Under the pieces are notes generated by a model. That model saw only the letters and a list, made by a program, of their open reading frames with translations, was not told where the DNA came from and did no database searches. A stretch of 64,000 nucleotides of DNA. Source: Pararhizobium sp. (lineage in GTDB: Bacteria; Pseudomonadota; Alphaproteobacteria; Rhizobiales; Rhizobiaceae). Shown in pieces: positions 7,793-17,124 of the stretch; position 1 is the first letter of the stretch; each line of letters starts with the position of its first letter. The stretch covers positions 1,736,001 through 1,800,000 of the forward strand of contig CP051237.1 of NCBI GenBank assembly GCA_017794825.1, given 5' to 3'. The translations under genes were made by a program, and so were the position numbers.

Positions 7793-8778
7793 GCCGTTCC
7801 GATCGCTTTCGCACTACGCGGACCAACATCCGCATTGTTAATCAGCAGTTCTATGTCCGCCTGATCGGCAATTCGTCTATCGGTCTTCATCGTTTCGATC
7901 AAATAATCCAGAAACCGCGCAGCCAGCACGGAAATCGCTTGCCGGCGCAGGCTCAAGACGCCAACTTCCCGCTGCACCACCGGATTGACCATTGGGCAAT
8001 GCGAAATCGACGATCGTCGGCTGACCGCCGCGAGGGAAAGCGCCGGCAAGACCGAAGAAACTCCACCGTCTTCGACAATTTTCAAAACCGACGGCACCCG
8101 CGAGACTTCATATGCGGCTTCGCGGAAAACCCGGATATTCGGCAAAGCTCGCTCGATCAGTCTGCTGATGCCGGACCCCTTTGTCGTCGTAACCATGCTG
8201 ATCTCTCGCAGTTCGTCCCACGAGACTTGCGATCTATCGGAATAAGGATGGTCCTTGTGACAAATAAACCGGAAACGGTCGCGCAACAGCGGGCGGAAAT
8301 TGATTTCGCGGTCATCCTGGAAAAGGCATGTTATGGCAAAGTCCACCTCGCCGGTTTTCACCTGTTCCAGAATTCCGTCGACATTATCATCGCGTATGGT
8401 GATCGACACCTGCGGATAGTCGCGTTTGAAGCGCCTTACCGTTTCAGGCATCAGCAAGGTCGCGACAGTGGAGAGGCACGCGATGGACACACTGCCCGCC
8501 TCCTCGTTAACCTCATGCTTGAGTTCCGTGATCGCTTCATTGAGATCGCGCATCAAGCGCTCAAGCCTGATGACGAGCTTTTCTCCGGCTGGCGTCATGG
8601 TGACCTGTCTGTGGCCGCGCTCCAGCAGCTTCGCATCGAGCAGAAATTCCATCTGCTGAATTGACTGGCTCAAGGCGGATTGAGAAACGCCGAGTTCGAC
8701 TGCAGCGCGGTTGAAAGAACCGAGCCGGGCAACCGTCAGCAAGCCATTGATCTGGCGAATGGTCGGATATGTCATCAC
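7789..8778 (-). CDS. LysR-family regulator
   Basis: A 329-residue LysR-type regulator. The N-terminal helix-turn-helix (residues about 5-65) includes GSFNRAAVELGVSQSALSQS and is followed by the linker helix and a periplasmic-binding-like effector domain with VSIACLSTVATLLMPETV. Two adjacent methionine starts exist (8778 and 8775). LysR proteins normally respond to a pathway intermediate. It is co-transcribed with the GntR gene and probably controls the TTT/LigI operons; the pairing of an activator and a repressor would let the cell respond to two signals (inference). Confidence 0.92.
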   Translation of the reverse strand: MMTYPTIRQINGLLTVARLGSFNRAAVELGVSQSALSQSIQQMEFLLDAKLLERGHRQVTMTPAGEKLVIRLERLMRDLNEAITELKHEVNEEAGSVSIACLSTVATLLMPETVRRFKRDYPQVSITIRDDNVDGILEQVKTGEVDFAITCLFQDDREINFRPLLRDRFRFICHKDHPYSDRSQVSWDELREISMVTTTKGSGISRLIERALPNIRVFREAAYEVSRVPSVLKIVEDGGVSSVLPALSLAAVSRRSSISHCPMVNPVVQREVGVLSLRRQAISVLAARFLDYLIETMKTDRRIADQADIELLINNADVGPRSAKAIGTA

Positions 8779-9402
8779 TTTTTTGTTCTACCACGCAGGC
8801 GCGCAAAGTTTCCAGCTGCAGTTACGTGGTGAAGATTAGGTGATGAACCGATCAGGACGATACCCCACAATACGATGCCTATCGCCGCGTCTGGTCGATT
8901 GCATCTGTCCGACCTATGCGCAACGATCGATCTTGCTATGGAAACTCTGCTTGCTCGCGAATGGCGAAGGCAAGGGCGCAAAGCTGTCGTGACAGAGAAG
9001 AGAACGTTGGCGCTCTTAAACGTATCTCAAATGGCGGAACTCAGTAAACAATGACCTGTTGGCATACATGGCTTCCAATGGGACCTTGTCGCAATGGATC
9101 GCGCCTTAAGAGAACGAAAACAAGAGTCTGCTGCACCGAATCTGCGCCACCATCTGCTGATATTTACGTGGATCATGCTTCGTTTCCGCAACTTCATGGA
9201 TGTTTCAAAAGGTTTCCGTACACCAGCCACAGCGCAAACAAGTGCTTAGATTCATTGCTATTTATCTGAGAAACTTCACGATAGGCTCCTTTGTTTCTGT
9301 CAGGTTTCTGTCAAGACACTCCGAGTAGGTTTTTTGAATGACCTCTCGACGGGACGTTGTGTTTCGGGACCCATATGTCATCGGAGCAAAGAAGCCTGTC
9401 AG
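8779..9402. other. Intergenic stretch without a recognised gene
   Basis: About 620 bases between the LysR start and the end of an acyl-CoA dehydrogenase gene. Short open frames exist on both strands (for instance 9027-9230 minus, 67 codons) but none resembles a family I know, and none has a good ribosome site. The part nearest 8778 must hold the promoter of the regulator pair. The direct repeat TTTCTGTCA at 9294-9312 is the only small pattern seen. It may be the remains of a lost gene. Confidence 0.4.
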
Positions 9403-10563
9403 TCAGCGAAGTTCCCGCTCGCCGAGGCCGAGACCTCGCCCGATGATTTCCTTCATGATCTCGCTTGTGCCGGCGTAAATCCGGGCTATCCGCGCGTCAC
9501 GGAACATCCTTGAGATAGGATATTCGTCCATGAAACCGGCGCCGCCATGCATCTGTACGCCTGCATCCACCACGTCGCCTTGGAGTTCGGAAGACAGCAG
9601 CTTAAGGGAGGCCGCATCCTCTGGCGAGAGTTTGTCTTCATTGGCGAGCATAACGCACTGATCGAGATAGGACTGGACTGCGTCAAGGCGTGTGCGCAGG
9701 TCCGCCATGACGAATCGGGTGTTCTGAAACGCGCCGATCGGGCGGCCGAACGCACGTCGTTCCTTGACGAATTCAAGCGTCAGATCGAAGGCTGTCTGAG
9801 CGTGAGCCATGGACGAGATCGCGCTCATGGTCCTTTCCACGGCCAGACATTCGGTCATGTAGGCGAAGCCCTTTCCAGGGTCGCCGAGGAGGTTTTCTGC
9901 CGGGACGCGGATATTATCGAAACGCAGTTCGGCGGTGTCCTGGACGGGCAGCCCCATCTTTTTCAGATGCCGCCCGCGTGAGAAACCCTCCATGTCGGAG
10001 GTCACGACGAATAGTCCGATCTGGCCGCGACCCTCACCGGTTTTCGCGGCGACCACGAAAAGGTCGCCAATGATCCCGTTCGAAATATATGTTTTAGCTC
10101 CGTTGAGAAGCCAGTGGTCGCCCTTGCTTTCAGCGCGGGTCCGTATCGCCGCCAGATCCGATCCGGTGTCGGGCTCGGTCATGGCGATGCCCATGATGAC
10201 ATCGCCCGAAACGACGCCAGGCAAAAACCGCGCCTTCTGCGCAGGATTGGCGAAACGGTCGAGATAAGGGCCAACCAGCATTGAATGCGCATTATGGAAG
10301 AAGCCGATATCGGTCCAGCGGACTGACTCCTCCTGCAGGATCTGGTCGTAGCGGATGTCCCTGACGCCAATGCCGCCATACTCTTCCTCCGCCCAGAGGC
10401 ACAGCCAGCCCTGCTCGCCGAACTTCCGGAACGCCTCGCGGTCGACATGGCCCTGCTCGCGCCAGCGTTCGACGTCACCGCTCAATTCCTCTTTCAGATA
10501 TCGGCGGACGGAATCTCGGAACATCTCGTGTTCCGGTTCGAGATGCATGCGCGGAAAGGCCAT
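9403..10563 (-). CDS. Acyl-CoA dehydrogenase
   Basis: FAD-dependent dehydrogenase of 386 residues that introduces a 2,3 double bond into an acyl-CoA. The middle domain has MAMTEPDTGSDLAAIRTRAE-like FAD contacts (IAMTEPDTGSDLAAI) and the C-terminal domain ends with the catalytic glutamate in YAGTSEIMKEIIGRGLG. It closely resembles the dehydrogenase at 12116-13294, so the two are recent paralogues or a paired set. The start overlaps the stop of the upstream synthetase gene by one base (TGATG). Last gene of the large minus-strand operon. Chain-length or branching preference cannot be read reliably. Confidence 0.93.
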   Translation of the reverse strand: MAFPRMHLEPEHEMFRDSVRRYLKEELSGDVERWREQGHVDREAFRKFGEQGWLCLWAEEEYGGIGVRDIRYDQILQEESVRWTDIGFFHNAHSMLVGPYLDRFANPAQKARFLPGVVSGDVIMGIAMTEPDTGSDLAAIRTRAESKGDHWLLNGAKTYISNGIIGDLFVVAAKTGEGRGQIGLFVVTSDMEGFSRGRHLKKMGLPVQDTAELRFDNIRVPAENLLGDPGKGFAYMTECLAVERTMSAISSMAHAQTAFDLTLEFVKERRAFGRPIGAFQNTRFVMADLRTRLDAVQSYLDQCVMLANEDKLSPEDAASLKLLSSELQGDVVDAGVQMHGGAGFMDEYPISRMFRDARIARIYAGTSEIMKEIIGRGLGLGERELR

Positions 10564-12116
10564 CAGGATACCTCTGTTGCAGCGAGCGTCGCCCGCAATT
10601 CATGCTTGAGGACCTTGCCGGCCGGCGACAGCGGCAGTGCGTCGACGACGCTCACGCTGCGGGGAACCTTGTAGCCCGCGATCCTTTTCCGACAGTGTTT
10701 TTGAATGTCTTCCAGGCTCGCTTCGCACTCGTTTAATGTGACGACGAAGGCATGGACACGTTCGCCCCATTCGTCGTCGCGCGCAGCAACGACTGCGCAG
10801 GCCGCTATGCCCGGCATGCTCGCAAGCGCCTCTTCTACTTCCGCCGAAAACACGTTCTCGCCACCGGTGATGATCATGTCCTTCACCCGGTCGACGACGT
10901 AGAGATACCCGTCTTCGTCCATGCGACCGGCATCGCCGGTGTGAAGCCAGCCGTCTCTCAAAGCCGCTTCCGTTTCCTCCGGTCGCTTCCAGTAGCCGAG
11001 CATTGTCTGCGCGCCCTTGACCAGGATTTCACCGACCTCGCCGGTCGGCACATCGCGGCCTTCGGGATCGGCGATGCGCACAGTCGCAGTCGGCAGTGGC
11101 CGGCCGGCGGACGTAAGCCGCCGTTCCGCGCCGGGCCCATGGTGATCCTTTGGCGGCAGACAGGTAACGACCGGCGCGAATTCGGTCTGCCCGTAGACCT
11201 GCATGAAACCGGCTGTGGGAACCGCCTTCATTGCGCGCGCAAGAAGGGTGGTGTCGATCGGAGCTGCGCCATAGCGGATGCTTTTCAGGCTGGAAAGATC
11301 CCGCTTGTCAATGTCCTCGTGATCGAGCAGCCAGCGCAGCATCGTCGGCACGACGAAGATGTCGCCGACTTTCTCCTGTTCAATCAACCGCAGCGTCTCG
11401 GCTGCATCGAACATCGGCATGATGACTTGCGGCGCACGTCGAAAAGCAAACTGAAAGACGACGCCTACGCCGCCGATGTGAAAGAACGGCGCGACATGCA
11501 GGCCGGGCGCGTCGCCGCCATGTTCGGCGGCCGCGGTCAGCGAAAGCGAACACGTCGCGATATTCGCATGGCTCAGCATCACGCCCTTCGGCCGGCCGGT
11601 CGTGCCGCCAGTATAGAGCAAGGCCGCCATGTCGTCGCCGTTGCGGCCAGCGTCTTCCGCCGGGTCGTTCGCTTCAATCAGAGCCTCGAAACCGTGCATG
11701 CCTTCAGGCGGATTGGCGTCGCCGGCATGGATCACCACAAGAGGAGCCTGCGTGTGTTCCTGCAGCTGGCAGACAAGCGGCAGGAACGCGTCGTCCACGA
11801 TGAGAATTGCGGTTTCGCTGTCGTCAAGGGAAAAGGCCATTTCCAGAGGGGACCAGCGGGTATTGACCGGATTGATGACGCCGCCGGCCCACAATGTGGC
11901 GTAAACATATTCCACGAACCGGTCGGAATTCATCGCCAACATCGCAACCCGGTCGCCGGGTCCGAGCCCGAGACCCTTCAAGCCGTTAGCCAGCCTTGCG
12001 ACCCGATCGACGAAAGACGTATTGGTCCGCCGCCGATCTCCGAAGATCGTAAAGACACCCTCGGGCCGCTCTCCGCGAGCCTTGTGCAGCGGTTGGTTAA
12101 GCGAAAGGCCGGTCAT
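10563..12116 (-). CDS. AMP-forming acyl-CoA synthetase
   Basis: Class I adenylate-forming enzyme of 517 residues that activates a carboxylic acid to its CoA thioester through an acyl-AMP. Motifs in order are LLYTGGTTGRPKGVMLSH (the phosphate-binding loop, near residue 180), MQVYGQTEF, GWLHTGDAGRMDEDGYL, VKDMIITGGENV and the C-terminal lysine segment IAGYKVPRSV. It is coupled by one-base overlaps to dehydrogenase genes on both sides, so acid activation and the first oxidation are made together. Substrate could be a medium-chain, aryl-alkyl or branched acid; a second, different synthetase is coded at 14534. Confidence 0.93.
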   Translation of the reverse strand: MTGLSLNQPLHKARGERPEGVFTIFGDRRRTNTSFVDRVARLANGLKGLGLGPGDRVAMLAMNSDRFVEYVYATLWAGGVINPVNTRWSPLEMAFSLDDSETAILIVDDAFLPLVCQLQEHTQAPLVVIHAGDANPPEGMHGFEALIEANDPAEDAGRNGDDMAALLYTGGTTGRPKGVMLSHANIATCSLSLTAAAEHGGDAPGLHVAPFFHIGGVGVVFQFAFRRAPQVIMPMFDAAETLRLIEQEKVGDIFVVPTMLRWLLDHEDIDKRDLSSLKSIRYGAAPIDTTLLARAMKAVPTAGFMQVYGQTEFAPVVTCLPPKDHHGPGAERRLTSAGRPLPTATVRIADPEGRDVPTGEVGEILVKGAQTMLGYWKRPEETEAALRDGWLHTGDAGRMDEDGYLYVVDRVKDMIITGGENVFSAEVEEALASMPGIAACAVVAARDDEWGERVHAFVVTLNECEASLEDIQKHCRKRIAGYKVPRSVSVVDALPLSPAGKVLKHELRATLAATEVS

Positions 12117-13294
12117 CAGTTACGCTGCCTGTCGTCCAGTCCAAGACCGCGCCCGATAATCTCGCGCATGATCTCCGACGTTCCGGCATAAATCCGGCTG
12201 ATGCGCGCATCGGTGTAGAGCCGCGATATTTCATACTCGTCCATGAACCCCGCGCCACCGTGCAGCTGGACGCATTCATCGACCACACGTCCCTCCACTT
12301 CGGACGTGTAGAGTTTGGCCTCGGCCGCCATCTCAGCCGAAAGCTCGCCGTTGAGATGTTCCCGCACACAATGGTCGGTAAGCGCCCATGCCGCATCGAG
12401 CTCGGTCCGCATGGAGGCCATCTTGAACCGGGAATTCTGGAAAGTGCCGATGACCTTGCCGAAGGCGCGCCGCTCCATGATGTAGTTCATCGTTATGTTG
12501 AAGGCATGTTCGGCGCGCGCCACGAACCCGACGGCGCCGATCAGGCGCTCCTCGGCAAGATTGGTCATCATGATCTTGAAGCCTGCCCGGGGATCGCCGA
12601 GCACGTTCTCCTTCGGGACCTTCACATTGTCGAAAAACAGTTCGGCCGTATCCTGAGAAGGCAGCCCCATCTTCTTCAGATTGCGACCTCGGGCAAATCC
12701 GTCCCAGATGTCCTCGACCAGAAAAAGGCCGATCTCGTGCGTGGCGTCCGGGTTTGTTCGGGCGGCAACGAGGACGAGACCGGCCAGGAAGCCGTTGGAA
12801 ATGTATGTTTTGGATCCGTTGAGAACCCAATGGTCGTCCATTTCGACAGCCCGCGTCGTCATGCCCGCCAGATCCGAACCCGTGCCGGGCTCCGTCATGG
12901 CCACTGCGAGGATGGTTTTCCCTGAGACAATGTCCGCCATGTACTTGTCGCGCTGAGCATCGCTGGCGAAATTCTGCATGTAGGGTCCGACGATCCGGTT
13001 GTGCAGGCCGAGAAAGAATCCGGGCTCCCGCGGTCCGATCTCCTCGCACAGGATCATGTCGTAGCGGAAATCCTGCAGGCCTAGGCCGCCATATTTCTCG
13101 TCCGCATACATGCACAGGAATCCCTGCTCGCCGGCGCTCTTCCAAGCTTCGCGGCTGACCGAACCCTCTTCACGCCAGTTTTCAGAGTGAGGATAGATAT
13201 TTTCTTCCGCCCATCGGCGCACGGAATTGCGGAAGATTTCGTGTTCTTCCTCATAAATCGTTCGTTTCAGCACGTTTTGCTCCCGTCTGGCCAA
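12116..13294 (-). CDS. Acyl-CoA dehydrogenase
   Basis: FAD-dependent acyl-CoA dehydrogenase, 392 residues. It has AVAMTEPGTGSDLAGMTTRA at the FAD loop, LHGGAGFMDEYEISRLY and the catalytic glutamate in YAGTSEIMREIIGRGLG. It is very similar to the protein at 9403-10563, including the C-terminal end, and flanks the same synthetase gene from the other side. Having two copies in one operon suggests either a heteromeric enzyme, as known for some steroid and cholesterol acyl-CoA dehydrogenases, or two successive oxidations (inference). The start is 35 bases after the binding-protein stop, with a hairpin between. Confidence 0.93.
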   Translation of the reverse strand: MARREQNVLKRTIYEEEHEIFRNSVRRWAEENIYPHSENWREEGSVSREAWKSAGEQGFLCMYADEKYGGLGLQDFRYDMILCEEIGPREPGFFLGLHNRIVGPYMQNFASDAQRDKYMADIVSGKTILAVAMTEPGTGSDLAGMTTRAVEMDDHWVLNGSKTYISNGFLAGLVLVAARTNPDATHEIGLFLVEDIWDGFARGRNLKKMGLPSQDTAELFFDNVKVPKENVLGDPRAGFKIMMTNLAEERLIGAVGFVARAEHAFNITMNYIMERRAFGKVIGTFQNSRFKMASMRTELDAAWALTDHCVREHLNGELSAEMAAEAKLYTSEVEGRVVDECVQLHGGAGFMDEYEISRLYTDARISRIYAGTSEIMREIIGRGLGLDDRQRN

Positions 13295-13295
13295 T

Positions 13296-13318
13296 GGAGC
13301 GGCGACGAGCGCCGCTCC
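13296..13318 (-). terminator. Hairpin after the binding-protein gene
   Basis: GGAGCGGCG, a five-base loop, and CGCCGCTCC pair perfectly between the stop of the ABC binding protein (13329) and the start of the dehydrogenase at 13294. No T-run follows. As after many binding-protein genes, it probably protects the upstream message from decay or partly stops transcription, lowering expression of the three downstream enzyme genes (inference). Confidence 0.55.
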
Positions 13319-13328
13319 GGTTTATGTC

Positions 13329-14495
13329 TTATTCAATCGTCTTGACGAGCTTCCAACTGCCATTGTCGATCTTCGAGACGAAAACTTCGTCTGCGCCGAT
13401 ATGGTCTTCGGCGCTGAATGTCACCGTGTTTCCCGAGATCGGGTCGGGGTAGTTGAGGCTCTCCATGGCTGCGATGAAGCTTTCCTGCGTCAGGTCGGGT
13501 CCGGCCGCCTCCAGAGCCGCGACGAGAATGCCGGCGGCGGACCGGCCGAGCAACGCTCCGGTGCCGGGATAATCTTCACCCGTGGCTTCCTTGTATTCGG
13601 CGACCCATTCTGCCACCGCCGGATCGCCGAGCCGTGCTTCGAGGTCCTGCCAGCCCGCGCCGGCATAGACGCCATCCGTCACGCCCTGGCCTGCAAGACC
13701 CTTGGCGACGACCGTGTGGAACCCGGCGCCGGAAAGCAGGAATCTGACATCGTCCATGCCGAGCTTGCGGGCGGTCGAAATGGCGTTGATCATCTGCGAA
13801 ATGCCAAGCGCCATTCCGACCGTGTCGCAGCCGGCTTCACGCACCTTGCCGAGCGCGCCGGTGAAATCGGTTTCGTCCGGCTTGTGCGCAGTCTCCACCC
13901 CAATCTCCAGACCGCGTTCGTCGACGGTTTCCTTCACGGCGACCTCGATCGCCTTGCCGAAGTCGGTCGGAAGGATCATCAGACAGAACTTCTTCGCTCC
14001 TTCCTCGTCGACCATGTATTCCGTGGTCGCCTTGACGGCGTCGTAGTAGGATGCGGTTCCAGCAAATTTCCAGGGCGCAAAAGGCTCGACCATCTGTTGC
14101 GCCGCGGTTATCGGCGATATGTTCGGGATTCCCTTCGGCTCCATAAGCTGGAACATGGCGATGTTGTGCGGCGTGCCGAGATTGAGCAGCATGGCGAAAA
14201 CCTGGTCGCGATTGACCAGCTTGTTCGCCGCCTGAACCGCCTTCGGAACCTGGTAGCCGTGATCTTCCACGATGTACGTAATCTGTCGACCGTGGACGCC
14301 GCCGGCGGCGTTGACCTTGTCGAGATACTGCTTCGCGGCGGAAACAGCCGGAACCGAGAACGGCGCGAAAATACCGGACAGGTCATGCGCGCCGCCGATC
14401 TTCACTTCAGTGTCTGTAACGCCCTGAGTCTGGGCAAGAACCGGCGTCGTCAGTGTCAATGCTGCAACGGCGGCCATGATGGTTATTGCTTTCAT
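13329..14495 (-). CDS. Liv-type ABC transporter substrate-binding protein
   Basis: Periplasmic binding protein of the branched-chain amino acid (HAAT) type, 388 residues. The signal peptide ends near VLA-QT (residue 21), and the mature protein begins VTDTEVKIGGAHDLSG, typical of this family. The frame is open far upstream, but GGAGGAAGAGGC directly before the ATG at 14495 fixes the start. Its partners are the permeases and ATPases at 16363-19868. Because it is embedded among acyl-CoA synthetases and dehydrogenases, the ligand is probably an organic acid and not an amino acid (inference). Confidence 0.92.
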   Translation of the reverse strand: MKAITIMAAVAALTLTTPVLAQTQGVTDTEVKIGGAHDLSGIFAPFSVPAVSAAKQYLDKVNAAGGVHGRQITYIVEDHGYQVPKAVQAANKLVNRDQVFAMLLNLGTPHNIAMFQLMEPKGIPNISPITAAQQMVEPFAPWKFAGTASYYDAVKATTEYMVDEEGAKKFCLMILPTDFGKAIEVAVKETVDERGLEIGVETAHKPDETDFTGALGKVREAGCDTVGMALGISQMINAISTARKLGMDDVRFLLSGAGFHTVVAKGLAGQGVTDGVYAGAGWQDLEARLGDPAVAEWVAEYKEATGEDYPGTGALLGRSAAGILVAALEAAGPDLTQESFIAAMESLNYPDPISGNTVTFSAEDHIGADEVFVSKIDNGSWKLVKTIE

Positions 14496-14533
14496 GCCTC
14501 TTCCTCCTTCAGAAAAACTGTCGAAATTGCCTG

Positions 14534-16366
14534 TCAGTACATGCTGTCGATCAGCGCAGCGTGTCGTTCGTTCACCAGGTTGCGCTTGAGTTTCATCGTC
14601 GGCGTCACTTCCTCGTCTTCCGCTGTCAGCAGAACATCGATCAGCCTGAATTCCTTGATCTGCTCGACCTGCGCGAAAGCCCGGTTCGTCTCGGCCACCA
14701 CCTTGCCGATTAGCTCCCGCACTTCCGGAGTTCTCGTGAGCGAAGCGAAATCGGAAAAGGGAACCCGGTGGTCCTGGGCGAATTTCTCGACATTCTCCTG
14801 GTCGATCATGATGAGGCAGGCGAGGTACTTGCGCCGGTCGCCGATCAGCACCGCATCTGAGACGTAGGGAGAGAATTTCAACCGGCTTTCGATTTCCGCA
14901 GGCGTTATGTTCTTTCCACCAGCTGTGACAATGATGTCCTTGATCCGGCCTGTGATCGTCAGGCAGCCGTGATTGTCGATCCATCCGCTGTCGCCCGAAC
15001 GCAGCCATCCGTCCGAAGTCATAGTTTCCGCCGTCTTGTCCGGCTTGTTCCAATAGCCTGCGAAGACAGTTGGTCCAGCGATCTGGATTTCGCCATCCCC
15101 GGCAATCCGCAGTTCTACGCCCGGAAGCGGTCTCCCGACGCTGCCGACATGATTGTCCTCGACAGTGTTGATGGTCGCCACGCCGCTTGTTTCTGTCATG
15201 CCGAAGCCCTCTACCAGGGGAACGCCGATCGCCGCGAACCAGCGGATCAGTTCGGGAGAAATCGGTGCCGCGCCAGAGGTAACGCGCCGGCTGCGGGCAA
15301 GACCGAGCATGCGCCGCAGGTTCGACAGGACGACCAAGTCGGCCAGGCCATACCGCAGCCTCAGCAAGGCTGAAGGCGCGCGACCGTCTTCCAGCGCAGA
15401 AGCCCTGGCCTCGCCTGCGGCGATGGCCCAGTCGTAGATGCGCTGGCCGATCCAGCTGGCGTCGGTGCGCATGATCGCCATGCGGGAGTGGATTTTTTCC
15501 CAAATTCTGGGAACGCCGGCGAATACGTGCGGGCTCACTTCCTGGAGATTCTCGAAAACCGTTTCGGTGCTTTCCGCGAAATTGACCGTGCAGCCCGAGG
15601 AAATTGCGTTCTCGACCGAGATCAGGCGCTCGAGCACGTGGCAGAGCGGCAGAAAGCAGAGCAACTCGTCTGTCTCGTGAAATTCAAGAGCGGTTCTTCC
15701 CGCCGTCAACTGGAAAAGGATGTTGCGATGCGTGACGATAGCGCCCTTCGGCGGCCCGGTTGTGCCCGACGTATAGATCAGCATGCGCGGATCTTCGGGC
15801 CGCACGTCGCGGATTACCCGTTCGAAGCGGTCGGGATGGTCTGCTTCTTCCTGATGACCGAGTTCGAACAACTCGTCGAGAAACATCACGCTCTCGTCGG
15901 AAAAATCCGCGAGGCCTTCCCGATCGAACACGATGACATGCCGGATGCCGGGCATGTCCGCGCGCGCGGACAGATACTTGTCAAGTTGCTCGTCGTTCTC
16001 GACGAACAGCACGCTCGCCGTGGAATCGGTCGCCAGATAGGCAAGCTGGGACGCGCTGTCCGTGGTGTAGACACCGGTCGGGATGGCCCCGATAGCCGCC
16101 GCGCCGAGATCGGCGTACAGCCACTCGCGGCGATCTTCACTCAGGATGAGAACCGGTTCACCCCGCGCGACGCCGAGCGCCATCAGGGCAAGGCCGATGC
16201 GCCGAGCACCCGTATAATAGTCATCCCAGCTATAGGCTTCCCAGATGCCCCATTTCTTTTCGCGATGAGCTGTCCGGCCACGGTATTTGCGGCACCGGTC
16301 CGCCCAAAGCTTGACCACGGTGTCACAGCCGTCGATCCGGATGGGTTCAGACATTGCGAGGCTCAT
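14534..16366 (-). CDS. Long-chain-type AMP-forming acyl-CoA synthetase
   Basis: Adenylate-forming acyl-CoA synthetase of about 610 residues, of the FadD15/eukaryotic long-chain type: LIYTSGTTGPPKGAIVTH near residue 190, a long insertion with FAGVPRIWEKIHSRM, GFGMTETSGVATIN, GWLRSGDSGWIDNHG and VTAGGKNITPAEIES. The ATG at 16366 overlaps the livF stop by four bases; 16372 and 16354 are alternatives with no decisive ribosome site. It is placed inside a Liv transporter operon, between the ATPase and the binding-protein genes, which suggests that the imported acid is trapped as a CoA ester (inference). Confidence 0.92.
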   Translation of the reverse strand: MSLAMSEPIRIDGCDTVVKLWADRCRKYRGRTAHREKKWGIWEAYSWDDYYTGARRIGLALMALGVARGEPVLILSEDRREWLYADLGAAAIGAIPTGVYTTDSASQLAYLATDSTASVLFVENDEQLDKYLSARADMPGIRHVIVFDREGLADFSDESVMFLDELFELGHQEEADHPDRFERVIRDVRPEDPRMLIYTSGTTGPPKGAIVTHRNILFQLTAGRTALEFHETDELLCFLPLCHVLERLISVENAISSGCTVNFAESTETVFENLQEVSPHVFAGVPRIWEKIHSRMAIMRTDASWIGQRIYDWAIAAGEARASALEDGRAPSALLRLRYGLADLVVLSNLRRMLGLARSRRVTSGAAPISPELIRWFAAIGVPLVEGFGMTETSGVATINTVEDNHVGSVGRPLPGVELRIAGDGEIQIAGPTVFAGYWNKPDKTAETMTSDGWLRSGDSGWIDNHGCLTITGRIKDIIVTAGGKNITPAEIESRLKFSPYVSDAVLIGDRRKYLACLIMIDQENVEKFAQDHRVPFSDFASLTRTPEVRELIGKVVAETNRAFAQVEQIKEFRLIDVLLTAEDEEVTPTMKLKRNLVNERHAALIDSMY

Positions 16367-17124
16367 CTCCATGTCTTGCGTCTCTTCCAGCGCTGCTGGC
16401 CACGCTGGGTATTTTCCGATCGGCCGAGATAGAAATCCTGAATGTCTTCAGAGTTTCGCAGCATTTCGGCGGAACCCGCCATCACGACGCGCCCCATTTC
16501 GAGGACATAGCCCTTGTGCGCAGTCAGCAGCGCAATGTGGGCGTTCTGCTCGACGAGCAGCATTGTGACGCCCTGTTCTGCGTTCAGACGGCTGATGATG
16601 TCGAAGATTTCCTCCGTCAGGAGCGGCGACAGGCCGAGCGACGGTTCGTCCAGAAGCATCAGTTTTGGTCGCGCCATCAGTCCCCGGCCGATCGCCAGCA
16701 TCTGCTGCTGCCCGCCCGACAGGAATCCGGCTTCCTGACGTCTGCGTTCGCGCAGGACCGGAAAATAGCTGTAGACAAGATCAAGATCATCGCGAACGCC
16801 GCCCTTGCGGGTGAAGGCGCCAATGCGCAGGTTTTCCTCCACGGTCAGGTTCGGGAAGATCTCGCGACCTTCGGGCACAAGAGACAGCCCTTTGCGAACG
16901 ACGACATCAGGTTCCGCTCCGCCGATCTGGTCCCCCAAGAAGTTGATTTCGCCCTTCTCCGGCTGCATCAAGCCGGCCACGGTCTTCATCAGGGTGGTCT
17001 TTCCGGCGCCGTTGGCGCCGAGAATGGTAACGATCTCGCCTTCGTCGACGTCGAGCGAAACGCCGCGCAGCGCCATTATGGCTCCGTAATAGGTTTCGAT
17101 ATTGCGCAGATAGAGCATACTCAT
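16363..17124 (-). CDS. livF: Liv-type ABC transporter ATPase LivF
   Basis: Second ATPase of a Liv-type importer, 253 residues. Walker A is GANGAGKTTLMK, the signature is LSGGQQQMLAIGRGLM, and Walker B is LMLLDEPSLGLSPLL followed by the switch region with LVEQN. It begins MLYLRNIETYYGAI, the usual LivF start. The ATG at 17124 overlaps the livG stop by four bases. The C-terminal tail is a little longer and more basic than usual (KRRKTWR). It powers uptake together with LivG. Confidence 0.94.
   Translation of the reverse strand: MSMLYLRNIETYYGAIMALRGVSLDVDEGEIVTILGANGAGKTTLMKTVAGLMQPEKGEINFLGDQIGGAEPDVVVRKGLSLVPEGREIFPNLTVEENLRIGAFTRKGGVRDDLDLVYSYFPVLRERRRQEAGFLSGGQQQMLAIGRGLMARPKLMLLDEPSLGLSPLLTEEIFDIISRLNAEQGVTMLLVEQNAHIALLTAHKGYVLEMGRVVMAGSAEMLRNSEDIQDFYLGRSENTQRGQQRWKRRKTWR

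Noticed and set aside
9027..9230. Possible transposase fragment on the minus strand
   Set aside because: A few residues recall IS-type C-termini, but no catalytic motif or terminal repeat was found, so no call is made.
10752..12191. A 479-codon plus-strand frame
   Set aside because: It is opposite the acyl-CoA synthetase gene, which has all family motifs; the plus-strand translation has none.
13401..14867. A 488-codon plus-strand frame
   Set aside because: Shadow of the ABC binding-protein and long-chain synthetase genes on the other strand.
14496..15503. N-terminal extension of the ABC binding protein (724 codons in all)
   Set aside because: The extension runs in the wrong frame of the synthetase gene. 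A signal peptide and a strong ribosome site mark the true start at 14495.
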